Assembly: GCF_002105285.1 (NCBI RefSeq)
Contig: NZ_MUHR01000001.1
Coordinates: 496,001-560,000 of the forward strand
Reading direction: 5' to 3'
DNA length: 64,000 nucleotides
Source: Planktotalea arctica
Lineage (GTDB): Bacteria; Pseudomonadota; Alphaproteobacteria; Rhodobacterales; Rhodobacteraceae
Position 1 is the first letter of the stretch, and every line of letters starts with the position of its first letter. Shown here in pieces: positions 63,282-64,000 of the stretch. Made by a program: the position numbers and the translations under genes. The notes below the pieces were generated by a model that ran no database searches, had not been told where the DNA came from, and worked only from the letters and a program-made list of their open reading frames with translations.

Positions 63282-64000
63282 TTAGCGGATGTCTGCGCCG
63301 ATCCACTCTTTGGCAAGAGCGAGATAGGTGCCATCATCCATCATGGATTGCAGAGCGGCTTGCATCTCGGCGGCCAGCTTTGGGCTGCCTTCACGAATGG
63401 CGATGCCTGCGCCGAAAGGCTCGGTTGTCGGATCACCGAACATCTCGAATTCCTGCCCTTTGGCACCCATCGCCAGAATGGCGGCGATTGAATCGTTCAC
63501 AATCGCGTCCACGCGACCATTTTCCAGCTCAAGCAGAAGCTCTGGCAGGCCCTTGTACGTATTGATGTCATACCCTTTTTCGCGGGCCCATGCTTCATGG
63601 GTCTCTCCAAGGGTCAGGCCGACCTTCTTGCCTTCCAGATCTTCGAGGCTGCCAATGCCAGAGCCCTTCTGGGTAAAGATCGCACGCTTGTCTGAATAGT
63701 AGGGGCCGACAAAATCCACAACTTCGTCGCGCTCGGCTGTGATGGTCATGGATCCGACAATGGCATCATATTTGTTAGCCAGTAGGCCGCCAATGATACC
63801 GTCCCAAGCCGTTGTCACAATCTCGGCTTCCATGCCCATACGCTTGGCAATTTCGGTGCCAATGGCTGGGTCGAAACCGACAACTTTATTTTCATCATTC
63901 ACAAAGTTGAACGGAGGATAGGCACCCGACATGGCGATGCGGATCACACCTTTTTCTTTCAGCGCGTCTAGTTCTTCGGCGGCAACATTTGTGCCCAGCA
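63282..64000 (-). CDS. Amino-acid ABC transporter substrate-binding protein (5' end outside window)
   Basis: The frame is open to the right edge, reading LGTNVAAEELDALKEKGVIR before the apparent start, so the signal peptide lies outside. The family 3 binding-protein fold is clear: MSGAYPPFNFVNDENKVVGFDPAIG, WDGIIGGLLANKYDAIVGSMTITAER, GTELAE-like GLTLGETHE, and NGRVDAIVNDSIAA. It delivers a polar amino acid or related compound to the two permeases. The ligand cannot be named. Confidence 0.88.
   Translation of the reverse strand, partial: LGTNVAAEELDALKEKGVIRIAMSGAYPPFNFVNDENKVVGFDPAIGTEIAKRMGMEAEIVTTAWDGIIGGLLANKYDAIVGSMTITAERDEVVDFVGPYYSDKRAIFTQKGSGIGSLEDLEGKKVGLTLGETHEAWAREKGYDINTYKGLPELLLELENGRVDAIVNDSIAAILAMGAKGQEFEMFGDPTTEPFGAGIAIREGSPKLAAEMQAALQSMMDDGTYLALAKEWIGADIR

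Overview
The window comes from an alphaproteobacterium, very probably a marine Rhodobacterales (Roseobacter-group) species. The supports are a cobalamin locus with a CbiG-CobJ fusion, the order rpoZ-rsh-DUF2062-pdxJ-acpS-lepB-rnc-era-DUF1491-recO, an aa3-type oxidase subunit IV peptide, several small families typical of this group (DUF6173, DUF6732, DUF1636, DUF1491), and three deformylase genes in front of fmt. Species cannot be named from the sequence alone.

Layout. 1-8000: the end of an alpha/beta hydrolase, a PhnM-type amidohydrolase, TsaC/Sua5, a long acyl-CoA dehydrogenase coupled to a metallo-beta-lactamase-fold hydrolase, DUF6173, the oxidase subunit IV peptide, a lipoprotein and an MltB-type transglycosylase. 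8000-18800: the cobalamin region. DUF1636-cobC-cobD run leftward and DUF6732-cbiX-cobH-cobL-cobI-cbiG/cobJ-cobM run rightward, with a response regulator and a glutathionyl-hydroquinone reductase between them. 19000-27500: MalY/PatB lyase, three deformylases plus fmt as one overlapping operon, a TRIC channel, rnhA, a methyltransferase, DUF3429, ispH, a NYN-domain protein and folK. 27500-36800: the conserved housekeeping block from rpoZ to recO, then a META-domain lipoprotein and rpe. 36900-38400: a BON-MscS channel and tRNA-Gln.

38800-54800 is more accessory in character. It holds a convergent ferric-iron permease and binding protein, a CIO-type cytochrome bd oxidase, and an autotransporter followed by an IalB-family protein. 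After these come two AT-rich paralogous membrane proteins, an ArsJ/GAPDH/ArsR-ArsC arsenate operon and rpsU. The autotransporter carries a 26-bp tandem duplication that puts its signal peptide out of frame with its passenger and beta-barrel. This is the clearest anomaly in the window.

54219-64000: a tRNA-Phe 3' half, which looks like an attachment-site remnant, precedes a leftward operon. That operon carries a polar amino-acid ABC importer, a class III aminotransferase, a two-subunit CoA-transferase, two M20 hydrolases and alanine racemase. Together they look like import and breakdown of an acylated or unusual amino acid; the substrate is not evident. The importer's binding protein runs off the right edge. 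I saw no CRISPR array and no intact insertion sequence, and I am not confident of any riboswitch.
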